DNA of 64,000 nucleotides from Clostridium thermarum (GTDB lineage Bacteria; Bacillota; Clostridia; Clostridiales; Clostridiaceae). Numbering within the stretch: the first letter of the stretch is position 1; every line of letters begins with the position of its first letter. The DNA is taken from assembly GCF_006351925.1 (NCBI RefSeq), contig NZ_CP040924.1, positions 242,501 through 306,500 on the forward strand, in the 5' to 3' direction. Below, piece by piece: positions 9,895 to 18,698 of the stretch. The position numbers and the translations under genes are program-made. A model generated the notes under the pieces. The model made no database searches, was not told the DNA's origin, and saw nothing but the letters and a program-made list of their open reading frames with translations.

Positions 9895-9938
9895 GCTTGG
9901 ACAGATTAAATTTACTGTATTAATTATGGACAAATTCT

Positions 9939-9989
9939 GCTATTATATCCTTAAGGTGACTATACTTGGATATAATAGCTCTTTTATTT
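9939..9989 (+). terminator. Terminator of the CPBP protease gene
   Basis: Perfect 12-bp arms GCTATTATATCC/GGATATAATAGC surround a 17-base loop and are followed by TCTTTTATTT. Confidence 0.85.
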
Positions 9990-10012
9990 ATAGTTGTCTC
10001 TATAAATAAAAG

Positions 10013-10070
10013 AAATTCAGCAACCGCTGAATTTCCACCACAATTATTCATTATTAATTACTCATTAAAA
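10013..10070. repeat. GAAATTCAGC palindromic repeat, copy 1 (half copy)
   Basis: The GAAATTCAGC/GCTGAATTTC core is followed on one side by the TTATTAATTACTCATTA flank. It belongs to a repeat family also found near 16015, 18124, 31480, 45000 and 54815. The core hairpin lies downstream of the VOC gene on the minus strand, but its T run is weak. Confidence 0.65.
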
Positions 10071-10089
10071 AAGTGCTTCCAACTTTTTC

Positions 10090-10476
10090 CTAAACTTCGT
10101 AAAGCTCTATGGGAAGTCCATCTGGATCGCTGAAAAAGGTGAACTTTTTCCCTGTTAACTCATCTATTCTAAGAGGTTCTGTCTTTATACCTTTTAGTTC
10201 TAGTTCCTCTATAGCTTCAGTTATATCATGAACCTGAAAGGCAATATGCCTCAGACCTGCTGCCTCTGGATAGCTTAAGCGCTTAGGTGGATTGGGAAAG
10301 GAAAATAGCTCTATTACATATTCGTTACCCAATGCTAGGTCTAGTTTATAGGAAATCCTCTCTTTCCTATAGGTTTCCTTTAAGGGCTTCAGGCCAAGAA
10401 TATCAACATAAAAGTGCTTTGAACTTTTGTAATCGGAACAAATAATTGCTACGTGATGAACTTTGTTGAGTTTCAT
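10090..10476 (-). CDS. VOC-family protein (glyoxalase / YaeR type)
   Basis: The single 128-residue VOC domain has two beta-alpha-beta-beta-beta modules. Likely metal ligands are His in VHHVAI, Glu in VIELF, His in RHIAF and the Glu of the C-terminal IELYEV. The layout fits small lactoylglutathione-lyase-like or YaeR-type proteins; the substrate cannot be told from sequence. Start ATG at 10476 is preferred because AGAGGTGAT precedes it; a GTG at 10494 lacks such a site. It is transcribed alone against its neighbours. Confidence 0.85.
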   Translation of the reverse strand: MKLNKVHHVAIICSDYKSSKHFYVDILGLKPLKETYRKERISYKLDLALGNEYVIELFSFPNPPKRLSYPEAAGLRHIAFQVHDITEAIEELELKGIKTEPLRIDELTGKKFTFFSDPDGLPIELYEV

Positions 10477-10612
10477 TAATATCACCTCTTCCACTATTAT
10501 AGTATATAAGGGTGTAAAATTAAAAGTTAAGTTATTGAAAAACTTAAATAGTTATTTATTATTTCTAGTATGAATAATATAATATACCAGGATAAATTAG
10601 GAGGGCAGGGAA

Positions 10613-11137
10613 ATGAGTTTAAATTCTAGCAATACAGCTCTTTTAGTAGTTGATGTACATAGAGGCTTGTTTAGCGGACCTAGTACGATACACAATGAGA
10701 GGGGGTTGTTAGATAATATTGTTGGCCTGATCGATGAGGCACATAAGGCAGGGGTTCAGATTTTTTACATACTGAATTTTAATCGAGCTTTGAGTGGCTT
10801 AGGGATGCCGGCTGTTAAATTACACCCTAGAATTACCTTAAGGGATGGAGATGTTTTATTATATAAGGAACAGATAAGTGCTTTTAAAAATACCGGGCTT
10901 CATGAAGAACTTAGGAAAAGGAATATATACAAAATAGTAGTCACAGGACTGATTACCCAGGGAGCTATAAAGACCACCTGCCTGGATGGAAAGCAACTGG
11001 GCTATGAAGTAGTATTGGTGGCAGACGGCCACAGTAATAACAATCAGAATGCAGAAGAAGTAATTAATCAGTGGAATGAGAATTTGAGAAATGAAAATAT
11101 CATTGTGTTAAAGAGAAAAGAGGTACACTTTATATAG
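10613..11137 (+). CDS. Isochorismatase-like hydrolase lacking the usual catalytic Cys
   Basis: The 174-residue protein has the isochorismatase fold, with Asp in LLVVDVHRG (about 14) and Lys in LLYKEQ (about 85). In the third motif, where Cys hydrolases read TxxCVxxT, this protein reads TQGAIKTT, so Ala replaces the nucleophile. The nearby Cys (KTTC) is five residues downstream. True isochorismatases such as EntB and PhzD also lack the Cys, so a Cys-independent hydrolase is possible, as is a dead enzyme. GGAGGG precedes ATG. It is a single gene with an AT-rich promoter region. Confidence 0.82.
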   Translation: MSLNSSNTALLVVDVHRGLFSGPSTIHNERGLLDNIVGLIDEAHKAGVQIFYILNFNRALSGLGMPAVKLHPRITLRDGDVLLYKEQISAFKNTGLHEELRKRNIYKIVVTGLITQGAIKTTCLDGKQLGYEVVLVADGHSNNNQNAEEVINQWNENLRNENIIVLKRKEVHFI

Positions 11138-11222
11138 ATTACCTGTCTCAAAGTTAATCTTTGCTTTCTATGTTAATCTATTATATAATATTATATATCT
11201 ATGATGGAAGGGGGGGATGGGA

Positions 11223-11762
11223 GTGAAGGCTGTATATATAGTTATGTCCCAAACTGGAACTTGGCTTTCAAAGATGATAAAATTGTATACTAAATTAAGC
11301 TACAATCACATATCTTTAAGTTTAGATGAAAGTTTGAGTACAATGTATAGCTTCGGCAGAGTCAATCCTATTAATCCTTTTAGTGGTGGATTCGTACTTG
11401 AAAATATTAATGAAGGAGTATACAAGATATTCCCAGAATGTAGATGTATTATATATAAGCTTGAAATAACTGATGAACAATACAATAGATTACAGCAGCT
11501 GTTAAAAGACTTTGAGGTTAATAGACATAAATTGAGATATAACTTTTTAGGATTACTATATGTTGTTCTTAAGTTGGACAAGTATAGGAAGAACCACTAC
11601 TTTTGCTCACAGTTTGTATCCGAAGTCATGCAGAAGAGTGGTATAGTTCAATTTGATAAACCATCGAATTTAGTAACAGTTAAGGATTTTATGAAGATCA
11701 GTTTTATGTATCCTGTTTTTGAAGGGTACACCAATCAAATATTTAAGTCAGTAATTGTTTAA
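11223..11762 (+). CDS. Permuted papain-like (NlpC/P60 superfamily, YiiX type) protein
   Basis: The product of about 179 residues has an early His in YNHISLSLDE and a late Cys in HYFCSQFVSEVM, the reverse of normal NlpC/P60 order. That is the hallmark of circularly permuted papain-like enzymes such as YiiX/YebB. These act on peptide, amide or lipid bonds; the substrate here is unknown. There is no signal peptide, so it should be cytoplasmic. GTG at 11223 is chosen because AAGGGGGG is about 7 bases upstream; ATG 11217 sits too close. Confidence 0.75.
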   Translation: MKAVYIVMSQTGTWLSKMIKLYTKLSYNHISLSLDESLSTMYSFGRVNPINPFSGGFVLENINEGVYKIFPECRCIIYKLEITDEQYNRLQQLLKDFEVNRHKLRYNFLGLLYVVLKLDKYRKNHYFCSQFVSEVMQKSGIVQFDKPSNLVTVKDFMKISFMYPVFEGYTNQIFKSVIV

Positions 11763-11865
11763 AAACCGCAATCATATAATTTTATATTTTCATAAAGCAT
11801 GGCAGAAATCTAGAGAATTTATAGACTTTCTGCCTTTAATATTTATATAGTATGGAGTGGTTGCT

Positions 11866-12285
11866 ATGATAATAAGGCAGATGACCATAAATGATTATGA
11901 TGAAGTAATGAGATTGTGGGAAGCTGCACCCTACATAGTGGTTAGTGACGCTGATTCGAGAGAAAACCTTGCCAGGTTTCTTGAGAAAAATGCATGTTTT
12001 AACATAGTGTGCCAAATAGAAAACAGGATAGTAGCTGCGGTACTTTGCGGTTGTGACGGGCGTAGAGGTTACATATATAGCGTAGCTGTGGAACATAAAT
12101 ACAGGATAAGGGGAATTGGCCTAGAGATGGTCAATGAGGTTTTGAAGAGATTGAGGGCTGAAGGTATTGACACATGTCACCTATTTGTATCTAAGGACAA
12201 CCTTTGGGATCAAGATTTTTGGTCAAACACCGGTTGGGAGCAAAGAAAGGATATGTTGATATATACACAAAGGTTGGGAAAATAA
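11866..12285 (+). CDS. GNAT-family N-acetyltransferase
   Basis: The 139-residue GNAT domain has strand beta4 at YIYSVAVEHKYR, followed by the acetyl-CoA pyrophosphate loop RIRGIG and helix MVNEVLKRL. The C-terminal FWSNTGWEQR fits the beta5-alpha4 part. It would transfer an acetyl group from acetyl-CoA to an amine; the substrate is unknown. Its size and layout resemble small YpeA-type acetyltransferases. ATG 11866 is preferred, with GGAG about 9 bases upstream; an in-frame GTG at 11857 overlaps that site. It appears monocistronic. Confidence 0.85.
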   Translation: MIIRQMTINDYDEVMRLWEAAPYIVVSDADSRENLARFLEKNACFNIVCQIENRIVAAVLCGCDGRRGYIYSVAVEHKYRIRGIGLEMVNEVLKRLRAEGIDTCHLFVSKDNLWDQDFWSNTGWEQRKDMLIYTQRLGK

Positions 12286-12486
12286 GCTTGAAGGGATTTT
12301 TAGTATGAGATAGTGCCTAAGTGCAAACTTATATTAAAATTTAAATATTCGGAATATTGGAACTTTATTATTATGCGAATTACCACTATTATTAAAGTTT
12401 TTTCAGTGCTAGAATAGTTGATGGAGTTGACTAAAATTAAACAAGGAATCGCATAAAAGATGCGCAATATTGAAAGGAGTCTTAAA

Positions 12487-14118
12487 GTGTCTACATTCAA
12501 ACCCAAATTCTTTACCTGCATGAAGAATTATAGTCTTTCTCAATTTTATAAGGATATTACTGCAGGGGTGATAGTTGCAATTATAGCCTTACCGCTGTCC
12601 ATTGCCTTGGCTATAGCTTCCGGTGTATCTCCGGAGAAGGGGCTACATACAGCAATCATAGCAGGATTTTTTATTTCCTTCTTAGGGGGCAGCAGAGTTC
12701 AAATTGGTGGACCAACCGGAGCCTTTATGGTGATTGTTTCCGGAATTATCGCTGAGCATGGTCTGGAGGGATTGATCATATCCACTATATTAGCGGGTGT
12801 AATTCTAGTATTGATGGGTGTTTTCCGCCTGGGGAGCATAATAAAATTTATACCCTATCCCATAACCACAGGTTTCACCAGCGGTATAGCTCTAGTAATA
12901 TTTTCAACTCAGATTAAGGATTTCTTTGGATTATCAATAGAAGAGGTTCCTTCAGAATTCATAGAAAAGTGGGAATCTTATATTTTAAATATAAACAAAA
13001 TAAATTGGACAAGTGTTCTTTTAGGCGTTGCTGCTTTACTTATCATCATATATTGGCCAAAGGTAAACAGAAAGATACCGGGCTCTTTGGTGGCTCTTAT
13101 TGTTACAACCTTGATTGCCTATTTCTTTAAGTTAGATGTTGATACCATAGGCAGTAAGTATGGTGAACTTTCATCGGCACTTCCTATGCCAAAGCTTCCT
13201 AATATCAGCATAGCTACTGTTAAGAAGTTGCTCCAGCCCGCTTTTACAATAGCACTGCTTGGGGGAATTGAATCATTACTTTCTGCAGTAGTAGCTGATG
13301 GTATGATAGGAGGAAAGCATAGGTCCAATACTGAATTGATTGCCCAAGGTGCAGCCAATATTGCTTCTGGATTATTTGGCGGTATACCGGCCACAGGAGC
13401 TATTGCAAGAACAGCAGCCAATGTGAAAAATGGAGGAAGAACTCCGGTGGCTGGAATGGTACATGCCTTAGTACTGCTTTTAATCATGGTTCTCTTTATG
13501 CCTTATGCTAAGCTTATTCCACTGACATCTCTGGCTGCCATACTAATGGTAGTAGCTTACAATATGAGTGAGTGGAGAGCCTTTAAGAGCTTACTAAGTG
13601 CTCCAAAGAGTGATATTTTTGTGCTGCTGGCTACTTTTGCTTTAACAGTACTCATAGATTTGGTTGTGGCCATTGAAATTGGAATGGTCCTGGCAGCCCT
13701 CTTATTTATGAAACGAATGGCTGATGTCACCCAGGTTCAGTATGTATCCATGGATCTGGATGATGTGGATTCCGACACACCGCTGAGAGATACAGTTTCA
13801 AAGGACGTGCTGGTATATGAGATAAATGGGCCCTTCTTCTTTGGGGCAGCTGACAAATTTGCAGAAGTCATAGAACAGGTTCAGGGTCCGGCCAAGGTCC
13901 TTATATTAAAAATGAATCTTGTACCGGCCATGGATGCTACCGCAATTCATGCCATGAATAAATTGAGAAAAACTTGTAAGGCATCTAAGACTAAGCTTAT
14001 ACTTACAGGGGTTAAGGCTCAACCCTATTCTGCACTGGAGAAAGCAGGCTTTATTGATAAGCTGGGAGAGGGAGCAGTCTTCGAGAGCTTAGAAGAAGCT
14101 TTGGAAAAAGCTAGTTAG
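12487..14118 (+). CDS. SulP-family anion transporter with STAS domain
   Basis: The product of about 543 residues has roughly 11-13 membrane segments with the SulP signatures ITAGVIVAIIALPLSIALAIASG and GGSRVQIGGPTGAF. A cytoplasmic STAS domain covers about the last 120 residues (VLVYEINGPFFFGAADKF...MNLVPAMDATAIHAM). SulP proteins move sulfate, bicarbonate or dicarboxylates by symport or exchange; the ion is not evident here. GTG at 12487 follows AAAGGAG at a good distance and is preferred over the in-frame ATG at 12460. The gene ends in a terminator at 14151. Confidence 0.9.
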   Translation: MSTFKPKFFTCMKNYSLSQFYKDITAGVIVAIIALPLSIALAIASGVSPEKGLHTAIIAGFFISFLGGSRVQIGGPTGAFMVIVSGIIAEHGLEGLIISTILAGVILVLMGVFRLGSIIKFIPYPITTGFTSGIALVIFSTQIKDFFGLSIEEVPSEFIEKWESYILNINKINWTSVLLGVAALLIIIYWPKVNRKIPGSLVALIVTTLIAYFFKLDVDTIGSKYGELSSALPMPKLPNISIATVKKLLQPAFTIALLGGIESLLSAVVADGMIGGKHRSNTELIAQGAANIASGLFGGIPATGAIARTAANVKNGGRTPVAGMVHALVLLLIMVLFMPYAKLIPLTSLAAILMVVAYNMSEWRAFKSLLSAPKSDIFVLLATFALTVLIDLVVAIEIGMVLAALLFMKRMADVTQVQYVSMDLDDVDSDTPLRDTVSKDVLVYEINGPFFFGAADKFAEVIEQVQGPAKVLILKMNLVPAMDATAIHAMNKLRKTCKASKTKLILTGVKAQPYSALEKAGFIDKLGEGAVFESLEEALEKAS

Positions 14119-14150
14119 GAATTAAGGATTAAAAATTAAGAATTAAGGAG

Positions 14151-14187
14151 GATTTTCTGTGGGTGGACCGCAGAAAATCTTTTTTTT
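14151..14187 (+). terminator. Terminator of the SulP gene
   Basis: The stem GATTTTCTG/CAGAAAATC is followed by eight T. The preceding GGATTAAAAATTAAGAATTAAGG resembles the flanks of the palindromic repeat family seen elsewhere in the window. Confidence 0.9.
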
Positions 14188-14251
14188 ATAAATAAAATTG
14201 CACATTTTTATTCAAAATAATATCATAAGTTTTTGGGGAGGTGTTTTATTT

Positions 14252-15334
14252 TTGAAAGTGGCTAAGGTAAGATTCTTAAGAGTAATCAGCTTGTTTACTA
14301 CGATGATTTTGTCATCAGCATGTTCAAGTCAGCAGGTTACAGAGGTAAAGCAGACAAAAGAAGTACTTCAAAATATTGCAGTTGAAAGAGAAAAAACAAT
14401 AATATTAAAAAATATACATACAATTCAAGGCATATATCCTTTAGACTGGTTCGATGAGGAGTATATACTGATTAAAAAGGAAAACATAAATAAGCCTGAA
14501 ATTGATAAAGGAGATAGTACAAAGGGCTATCCCAATAATTTATATAAATACAATATAAAAACCGGAAAGGAAGAATTACTGGTAGCATCCACCCGGGACA
14601 TAGGTTATGCAGTGCTGTCTCCCGATAGAAGATATGTGTACTATCAGGAAGATGCAGATGTTACTGCCACGGGATATATTTATGACATAGAAAATAATAA
14701 AAATATAAGAGTAACGGACATGGAAGAGATCCCTGCAGGTATCGGAAGATGGGTAGATAATAAGATAATCTTCTATTCTGCTGCAAAGGGGGCCGTATTC
14801 ACCGCAGATGTGGCCGGTTCCAGAAAGCAGATAATACCTGCCAATGGCATGTTTATGAGGGATCCAATTAAAGTTAGTGATAATGTCTACTTTGTTTCCA
14901 GTGAATATAAGCTTTATAAGTATGATATAACGGCCAATAAGCTTACAAATCTGCTCAGTAATGCGGCTGAATTTGTTCCTAATAAAGATGGAAGTAAATT
15001 TGCATTTGTGCCCTTGGGACGTAAGAGTCTTGATATAAGAGATGCCAAGGGAAATAAGATAATGAACATATATGATCAAGGGAGTGTGGGAGGCTTTAGC
15101 TGGTCCAAGAATGGCAAAAGACTGGCTTATGTTGTTATGCCACAAGAAAGCAATAAGGAACTCTTGTTTATTACCCATGTGGATACAGGAAAGACAATAC
15201 AGTTTCCTTTAGACTTACCTCAAAGTTTTCCAAACATTCTATGGAACCCTTCTGAAAATAAACTTCTGATGACAGGCTATGAGATTGTTGACAATATAAA
15301 TAAACCTTTTGCAGTAATAATTGAATTAGAATAA
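14252..15334 (+). CDS. Lipoprotein with WD40/TolB-like beta-propeller
   Basis: The product of about 360 residues starts with a lipoprotein signal (FTTMILSSACSSQ, lipobox LSSAC). The rest repeats a propeller-blade pattern: YAVLSPDRRYVYYQ, FVPNKDGSKFAFVP, GFSWSKNGKRLAYVV and ILWNPSENKLLMTGY. Such blades resemble the TolB/PD40 type, suggesting an extracellular binding protein anchored to the membrane. The partner is unknown. TTG at 14252 is 8-9 bases after GGGGAGGTG. The next gene follows by 47 bases and is also an envelope protein. Confidence 0.78.
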   Translation: MKVAKVRFLRVISLFTTMILSSACSSQQVTEVKQTKEVLQNIAVEREKTIILKNIHTIQGIYPLDWFDEEYILIKKENINKPEIDKGDSTKGYPNNLYKYNIKTGKEELLVASTRDIGYAVLSPDRRYVYYQEDADVTATGYIYDIENNKNIRVTDMEEIPAGIGRWVDNKIIFYSAAKGAVFTADVAGSRKQIIPANGMFMRDPIKVSDNVYFVSSEYKLYKYDITANKLTNLLSNAAEFVPNKDGSKFAFVPLGRKSLDIRDAKGNKIMNIYDQGSVGGFSWSKNGKRLAYVVMPQESNKELLFITHVDTGKTIQFPLDLPQSFPNILWNPSENKLLMTGYEIVDNINKPFAVIIELE

Positions 15335-15381
15335 TTTAAAGTATATAATGGGGATATATGGTATATGAAGGGTGTGTAGTT

Positions 15382-16005
15382 ATGAAGAAGAAAAATTTGG
15401 CTATAGGTGTAGCAGCGACAACAGCGGTAGTTGGAGCATCTGTATATGCAGGAATAAAGCTGCTTAAGAAAAAGAAGGCTCAAAAGGTGGCAAAAGTAGT
15501 CAGTGAGACAAAGATAATTAGCCTTGATTTTCCCCAGTATGAGACCTTGAAAGACCTGTATGATAACAGCGAAATAGTGATCAGGGGACAGATACTTGAT
15601 ACAGGTATAAAGGAAATTCATATGGGTGACCATGAGGACGGAGAACCTATAGAATATCTTTATACCGTTTCCAGAATAAAGGTTTTAAAAGTTATAAAGG
15701 GAAATATCCAAGAAGGAGACATCATCTTTGTTAAACAGCTGGGAGACGGAAAAAAGGTAATAGCCAACGGCTTTGACGAGGATAGGTATTTCAAACCTCA
15801 GGAGGAATACTATCTGTTTTTAGAGACCTTTGGCAAAGACAGTGTTTCAATGCCTTACTCCTGTGTAAATCCCAAGCAGGCATGCTTTAAAGCAGATTCA
15901 GGCATAATCAGCAGTGAATATATAAATATTGCTATGAACACCGGCTATTTAGGAGAGAGTGTGACGGCAGAGGAGTTTGAAGCACAACTGGGGGAGTTCA
16001 ATTGA
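15382..16005 (+). CDS. Membrane-anchored protein of unknown function
   Basis: The 207-residue protein has an N-terminal membrane anchor (LAIGVAATTAVVGASVYAGIKLL) followed by a Lys-rich segment. A C-terminal domain has strands such as EIVIRGQIL, YTVSRIKVLKVIKG and DIIFVKQLGDG, like a beta-barrel or OB-like fold. I do not recognise a named family. Start ATG 15382 has GAAGGGTG upstream. It lies directly after the propeller lipoprotein and ends in a strong terminator, so the two may form a small envelope operon. Confidence 0.7.
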   Translation: MKKKNLAIGVAATTAVVGASVYAGIKLLKKKKAQKVAKVVSETKIISLDFPQYETLKDLYDNSEIVIRGQILDTGIKEIHMGDHEDGEPIEYLYTVSRIKVLKVIKGNIQEGDIIFVKQLGDGKKVIANGFDEDRYFKPQEEYYLFLETFGKDSVSMPYSCVNPKQACFKADSGIISSEYINIAMNTGYLGESVTAEEFEAQLGEFN

Positions 16006-16014
16006 CAATTATGT

Positions 16015-16050
16015 AAGAAATTCAGCAAAGCTGAATTTCTTTTATTTTTA
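16015..16050 (+). terminator. Terminator made from the GAAATTCAGC repeat core (copy 2)
   Basis: Perfect 12-bp arms AAGAAATTCAGC/GCTGAATTTCTT with an AAA loop are followed by TTTATTTTT. It uses the same palindrome as the repeat family, here acting as a terminator 10 bases after the stop. Confidence 0.88.
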
Positions 16051-16207
16051 AGGGTTTATTTCTATTTGAAAGAAAGTGTGAAGCAGTTTTCTTTAGTGAC
16101 AAGTTAAGTGTGACAAGTTTATAATGTATTTGCTCTTTTCATCCGCTTATGTTATAAAGTAATTGAAGTTTATTTTAAGGGCATAAGTCCCATAGAGAGG
16201 AAGAAAC

Positions 16208-18124
16208 ATGAATCTATTAAGTGCAGAAAATATTACAAAGAGCTATAGTGAAAAGAAACTGTTTAATAATATAAATTTAGGTATAAATGACGGAGATAAG
16301 ATAGGGGTTATTGGCATAAACGGTACAGGGAAAAGCACCCTCCTAAAGGTCATTGCCGGAGTTGAAGAAGTGGATGAGGGGAGGATTATTAGGTCCAATG
16401 CTCTTCAAATAGAGTATCTACCGCAAAATCCACATTTTGATCAGGAAGCTACGGTGCTTCAGCAGGTCTTCAACGGCAATTCTCCCATAATGAAGTTGAT
16501 CAGAGAATATGAAGAAGAACTCCAAAAGGATTCGGGTTTTGGAGAAAAAATGATGAAGCTCACCCATGACATGGATGCGGCAAATGCATGGACAATAGAA
16601 AGTGAAGCCAAGGCCGTTCTTAACAAGTTAGGAATTTCAGATTTTAATGCTAAGGTAGGTAACCTTTCCGGAGGACAAAGAAAAAGGATAGCCCTGGCCT
16701 CAGCCTTGATTCATCCTTCAAACCTGTTGATTCTGGATGAGCCTACCAACCACCTTGACAATGATACAATAGATTGGCTGGAGCAGTATCTAAACAAGAG
16801 AAAGGGTGCCTTGCTCATGATAACTCATGACAGGTACTTCCTGGATAGGGTTGCTAATGAGATAATAGAATTAGACCGGGGCAATTTGTACACCTATAAG
16901 GGGAACTATACTGAGTTCCTAGAGAAGAAGGCGGAAAGAATGGAAAGAGAAGAAGCCAATGAAGCTAAGAGGCAAAATCTCTTAAGAAAGGAGTTGGCTT
17001 GGATAAAGCGGGGGGCAAAGGCCCGAACTACCAAGCAGAAAGCCAGAATAGACCGCTTTAATAAGCTGGCTGACCAAACCGTGAATAAAGTACAGGACAA
17101 GGTAGATATCTCAGTTGCCAGCAGCCGTCTGGGCAAAAAGGTGATAGAGTTAAAGCATATAAGCAAGTCCTTTGGAGAAAGAGTTTTAATAAAGGACTTT
17201 GAATACATCCTGCTGAGAGATGATAGAATAGGTATAGTGGGGCCTAATGGAAGCGGAAAGTCAACCTTGATGAATATCATTGCCGGCAATCTAAAGCCGG
17301 ATAGTGGAGAGGTGGAGGTTGGAGAAACCGTAAAGATAGGCCTGTACTCCCAAGAAAACTATCATATGAAAGAAGATATGAGGGTTATTGAATATATCAG
17401 GGATGCAGCAGAGTATTTGACTACTGCTGAAGGTGAGAGGATAAGTGCTTCACAGATGCTTGAAAGATTTCTCTTCCCGCCGGAAGCACAGTGGACTCCA
17501 ATTGGAAAGCTATCAGGGGGAGAAAAGAGAAGGCTGTATCTTCTAAGGGTGTTGATGGAAGCTCCAAATGTTCTGCTCTTAGATGAGCCTACCAATGATT
17601 TGGATATTCAAACTCTCACTATTCTGGAGGACTATATAGATAATTTTGCCGGGGCTGTCATCACAGTATCCCACGACAGATACTTCCTAGACAGATTGGC
17701 AGAAAAGATCTTTGCCTTCAAGGGAGAGGGAGAAATAGTGCAATATTCCGGGGACTATTCGGACTACAAGGCAAAAGTTGCAGAGGAAGAAAAGGCTATC
17801 AATGAAAACAGTGAAAAATCCAAGGAAACTGTGAATATAAATAAATCGTCTGTGGATGAAATAAAAGAAGAAAAGAAGAAACCTGTAAAATTCTCATATA
17901 TGGAACAGAGAGAATATGAGCAAATAGATTCAATAATTGCAGACTTAGAAGAAAAAATAGAAGAAACAGAGAAGAAAATAGAAAGGGCTGCGGCAGACTA
18001 TTCATTGCTGCAGGAACTTTTAAAGGAAAAAGAAGAACTTGAAGCCAAGCTTGAGGAGAAGATGGAGAGGTGGATGTATCTCAACGATTTGGCAGAACAA
18101 ATTGAAAAGTCTAAAAATAATTAG
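16208..18124 (+). CDS. ABC-F family ATPase (Uup-like)
   Basis: The 638-residue soluble protein has two fused ABC domains and no membrane segments. The first has Walker A GINGTGKST (36-44), signature LSGGQRKR and LLILDEPT. The second has GPNGSGKST (about 343), LSGGEKRR and LLLDEPT. The basic linker between them (RKELAWIKRGAKARTTKQKARI) is the P-site tRNA interaction region of ABC-F proteins. A C-terminal coiled coil of about 70 residues matches the Uup-type tail. ABC-F proteins bind the ribosomal E site and rescue stalled translation or give antibiotic resistance. The Uup-like tail makes a housekeeping role more likely. Single gene with its own ribosome binding site. Confidence 0.92.
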   Translation: MNLLSAENITKSYSEKKLFNNINLGINDGDKIGVIGINGTGKSTLLKVIAGVEEVDEGRIIRSNALQIEYLPQNPHFDQEATVLQQVFNGNSPIMKLIREYEEELQKDSGFGEKMMKLTHDMDAANAWTIESEAKAVLNKLGISDFNAKVGNLSGGQRKRIALASALIHPSNLLILDEPTNHLDNDTIDWLEQYLNKRKGALLMITHDRYFLDRVANEIIELDRGNLYTYKGNYTEFLEKKAERMEREEANEAKRQNLLRKELAWIKRGAKARTTKQKARIDRFNKLADQTVNKVQDKVDISVASSRLGKKVIELKHISKSFGERVLIKDFEYILLRDDRIGIVGPNGSGKSTLMNIIAGNLKPDSGEVEVGETVKIGLYSQENYHMKEDMRVIEYIRDAAEYLTTAEGERISASQMLERFLFPPEAQWTPIGKLSGGEKRRLYLLRVLMEAPNVLLLDEPTNDLDIQTLTILEDYIDNFAGAVITVSHDRYFLDRLAEKIFAFKGEGEIVQYSGDYSDYKAKVAEEEKAINENSEKSKETVNINKSSVDEIKEEKKKPVKFSYMEQREYEQIDSIIADLEEKIEETEKKIERAAADYSLLQELLKEKEELEAKLEEKMERWMYLNDLAEQIEKSKNN

Positions 18125-18217
18125 TAATTTGTAATGAGTAATGAGTAGTTAAGGATGAAATTCAGCTTATCAGCTGAATTTCTACATAAATTGCTCATTA
18201 CACATTATTAAATTACA
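18124..18217. repeat. GAAATTCAGC palindromic repeat, copy 3 (full, MITE-like)
   Basis: The outer inverted arms GTAATTTGTAATGAGTAATGAG (near 18126) and its imperfect complement CTCATTACACATTATTAAATTAC enclose the core hairpin GAAATTCAGC/GCTGAATTTC (about 18160-18182). The nested palindrome is like a miniature mobile element. The core may also terminate the ABC-F transcript. Confidence 0.7.
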
Positions 18218-18242
18218 AACATAAAAGGTGGGTGTGAATATA

Positions 18243-18659
18243 ATGACAATAGATAGTATTGATGTGGCTAAGGCTTCAGTGAGGCTTGCTATTTCTTCCA
18301 GAGAGGAAGAGAAGGAGCTGGAAGCAGAATTTCAAGCTAAGGGCATTAAGACCGTGGCAGTAGATGTAGGCGGAAACCTAATTAATTCTATTCCTAAAAT
18401 AATAGAGAGAGCTCTTGTGGCGTCTAAAAGGTGTGGGCTTATTAAAGACTGTCATGTACATGACGGCGCCGTAGCCGGGGCTGCAAGAGAGGCTATAGCC
18501 CAGTTGGCGCCCAAGGCCAACGGATTAAACGTGGGAGGCAAGATAGGTATTGCAAGATATGGAGAGCATTTGAGTCTTTGTATTTTTATGAGTATAGGCC
18601 TTTTACACCTTAATGAAGTAGTAATAGGCATAGGACATAGATCTATACCGGACCTGTAA
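18243..18659 (+). CDS. HutP-family RNA-binding antitermination protein
   Basis: The 138-residue protein resembles Bacillus HutP in length and layout. It has N-terminal helices, KTVAVDVGG, IIERALVASKRCGLI, the His-containing KDCHVHDGAVAGAAREAI and a C-terminal VVIGIGHRSIPDL equivalent to the HutP VGINHI end. HutP is a hexamer that binds NAG triplets in mRNA when histidine and Mg2+ are present and prevents termination. Family membership is inferred from these motifs; the ligand here is unknown. ATG 18243 is chosen with AAAGGTGGG upstream. It lies immediately before a TAG-rich leader and terminator, which makes that leader an obvious candidate target. Confidence 0.78.
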   Translation: MTIDSIDVAKASVRLAISSREEEKELEAEFQAKGIKTVAVDVGGNLINSIPKIIERALVASKRCGLIKDCHVHDGAVAGAAREAIAQLAPKANGLNVGGKIGIARYGEHLSLCIFMSIGLLHLNEVVIGIGHRSIPDL

Positions 18660-18667
18660 AAATCGTA

Positions 18668-18696
18668 TTGACAATTATGGGAAAAGGTAATAAAAT
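18668..18696 (+). promoter_or_regulatory. Promoter of the TrpX-type ABC operon
   Basis: TTGACA and TAAAAT are separated by 17 bases, a near-consensus sigma-A promoter, 9 bases after the HutP stop codon. Transcription should start near 18703. Confidence 0.85.
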
Positions 18697-18698
18697 TT

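Noticed and set aside
13119..13487. Minus-strand frame inside the SulP gene, rich in Ala and Pro
   Set aside because: The plus strand encodes an intact conserved transporter; the antisense frame has no supporting start site.
14576..15178. A 200-codon minus-strand frame opposite the propeller lipoprotein
   Set aside because: The plus-strand product has a lipobox and repeated blades; the antisense frame has no recognisable domain or binding site.
18228..18242. GTG at 18228 as start of the HutP-like gene
   Set aside because: It overlaps the AAAGGTGGG binding site, which instead suits ATG 18243.
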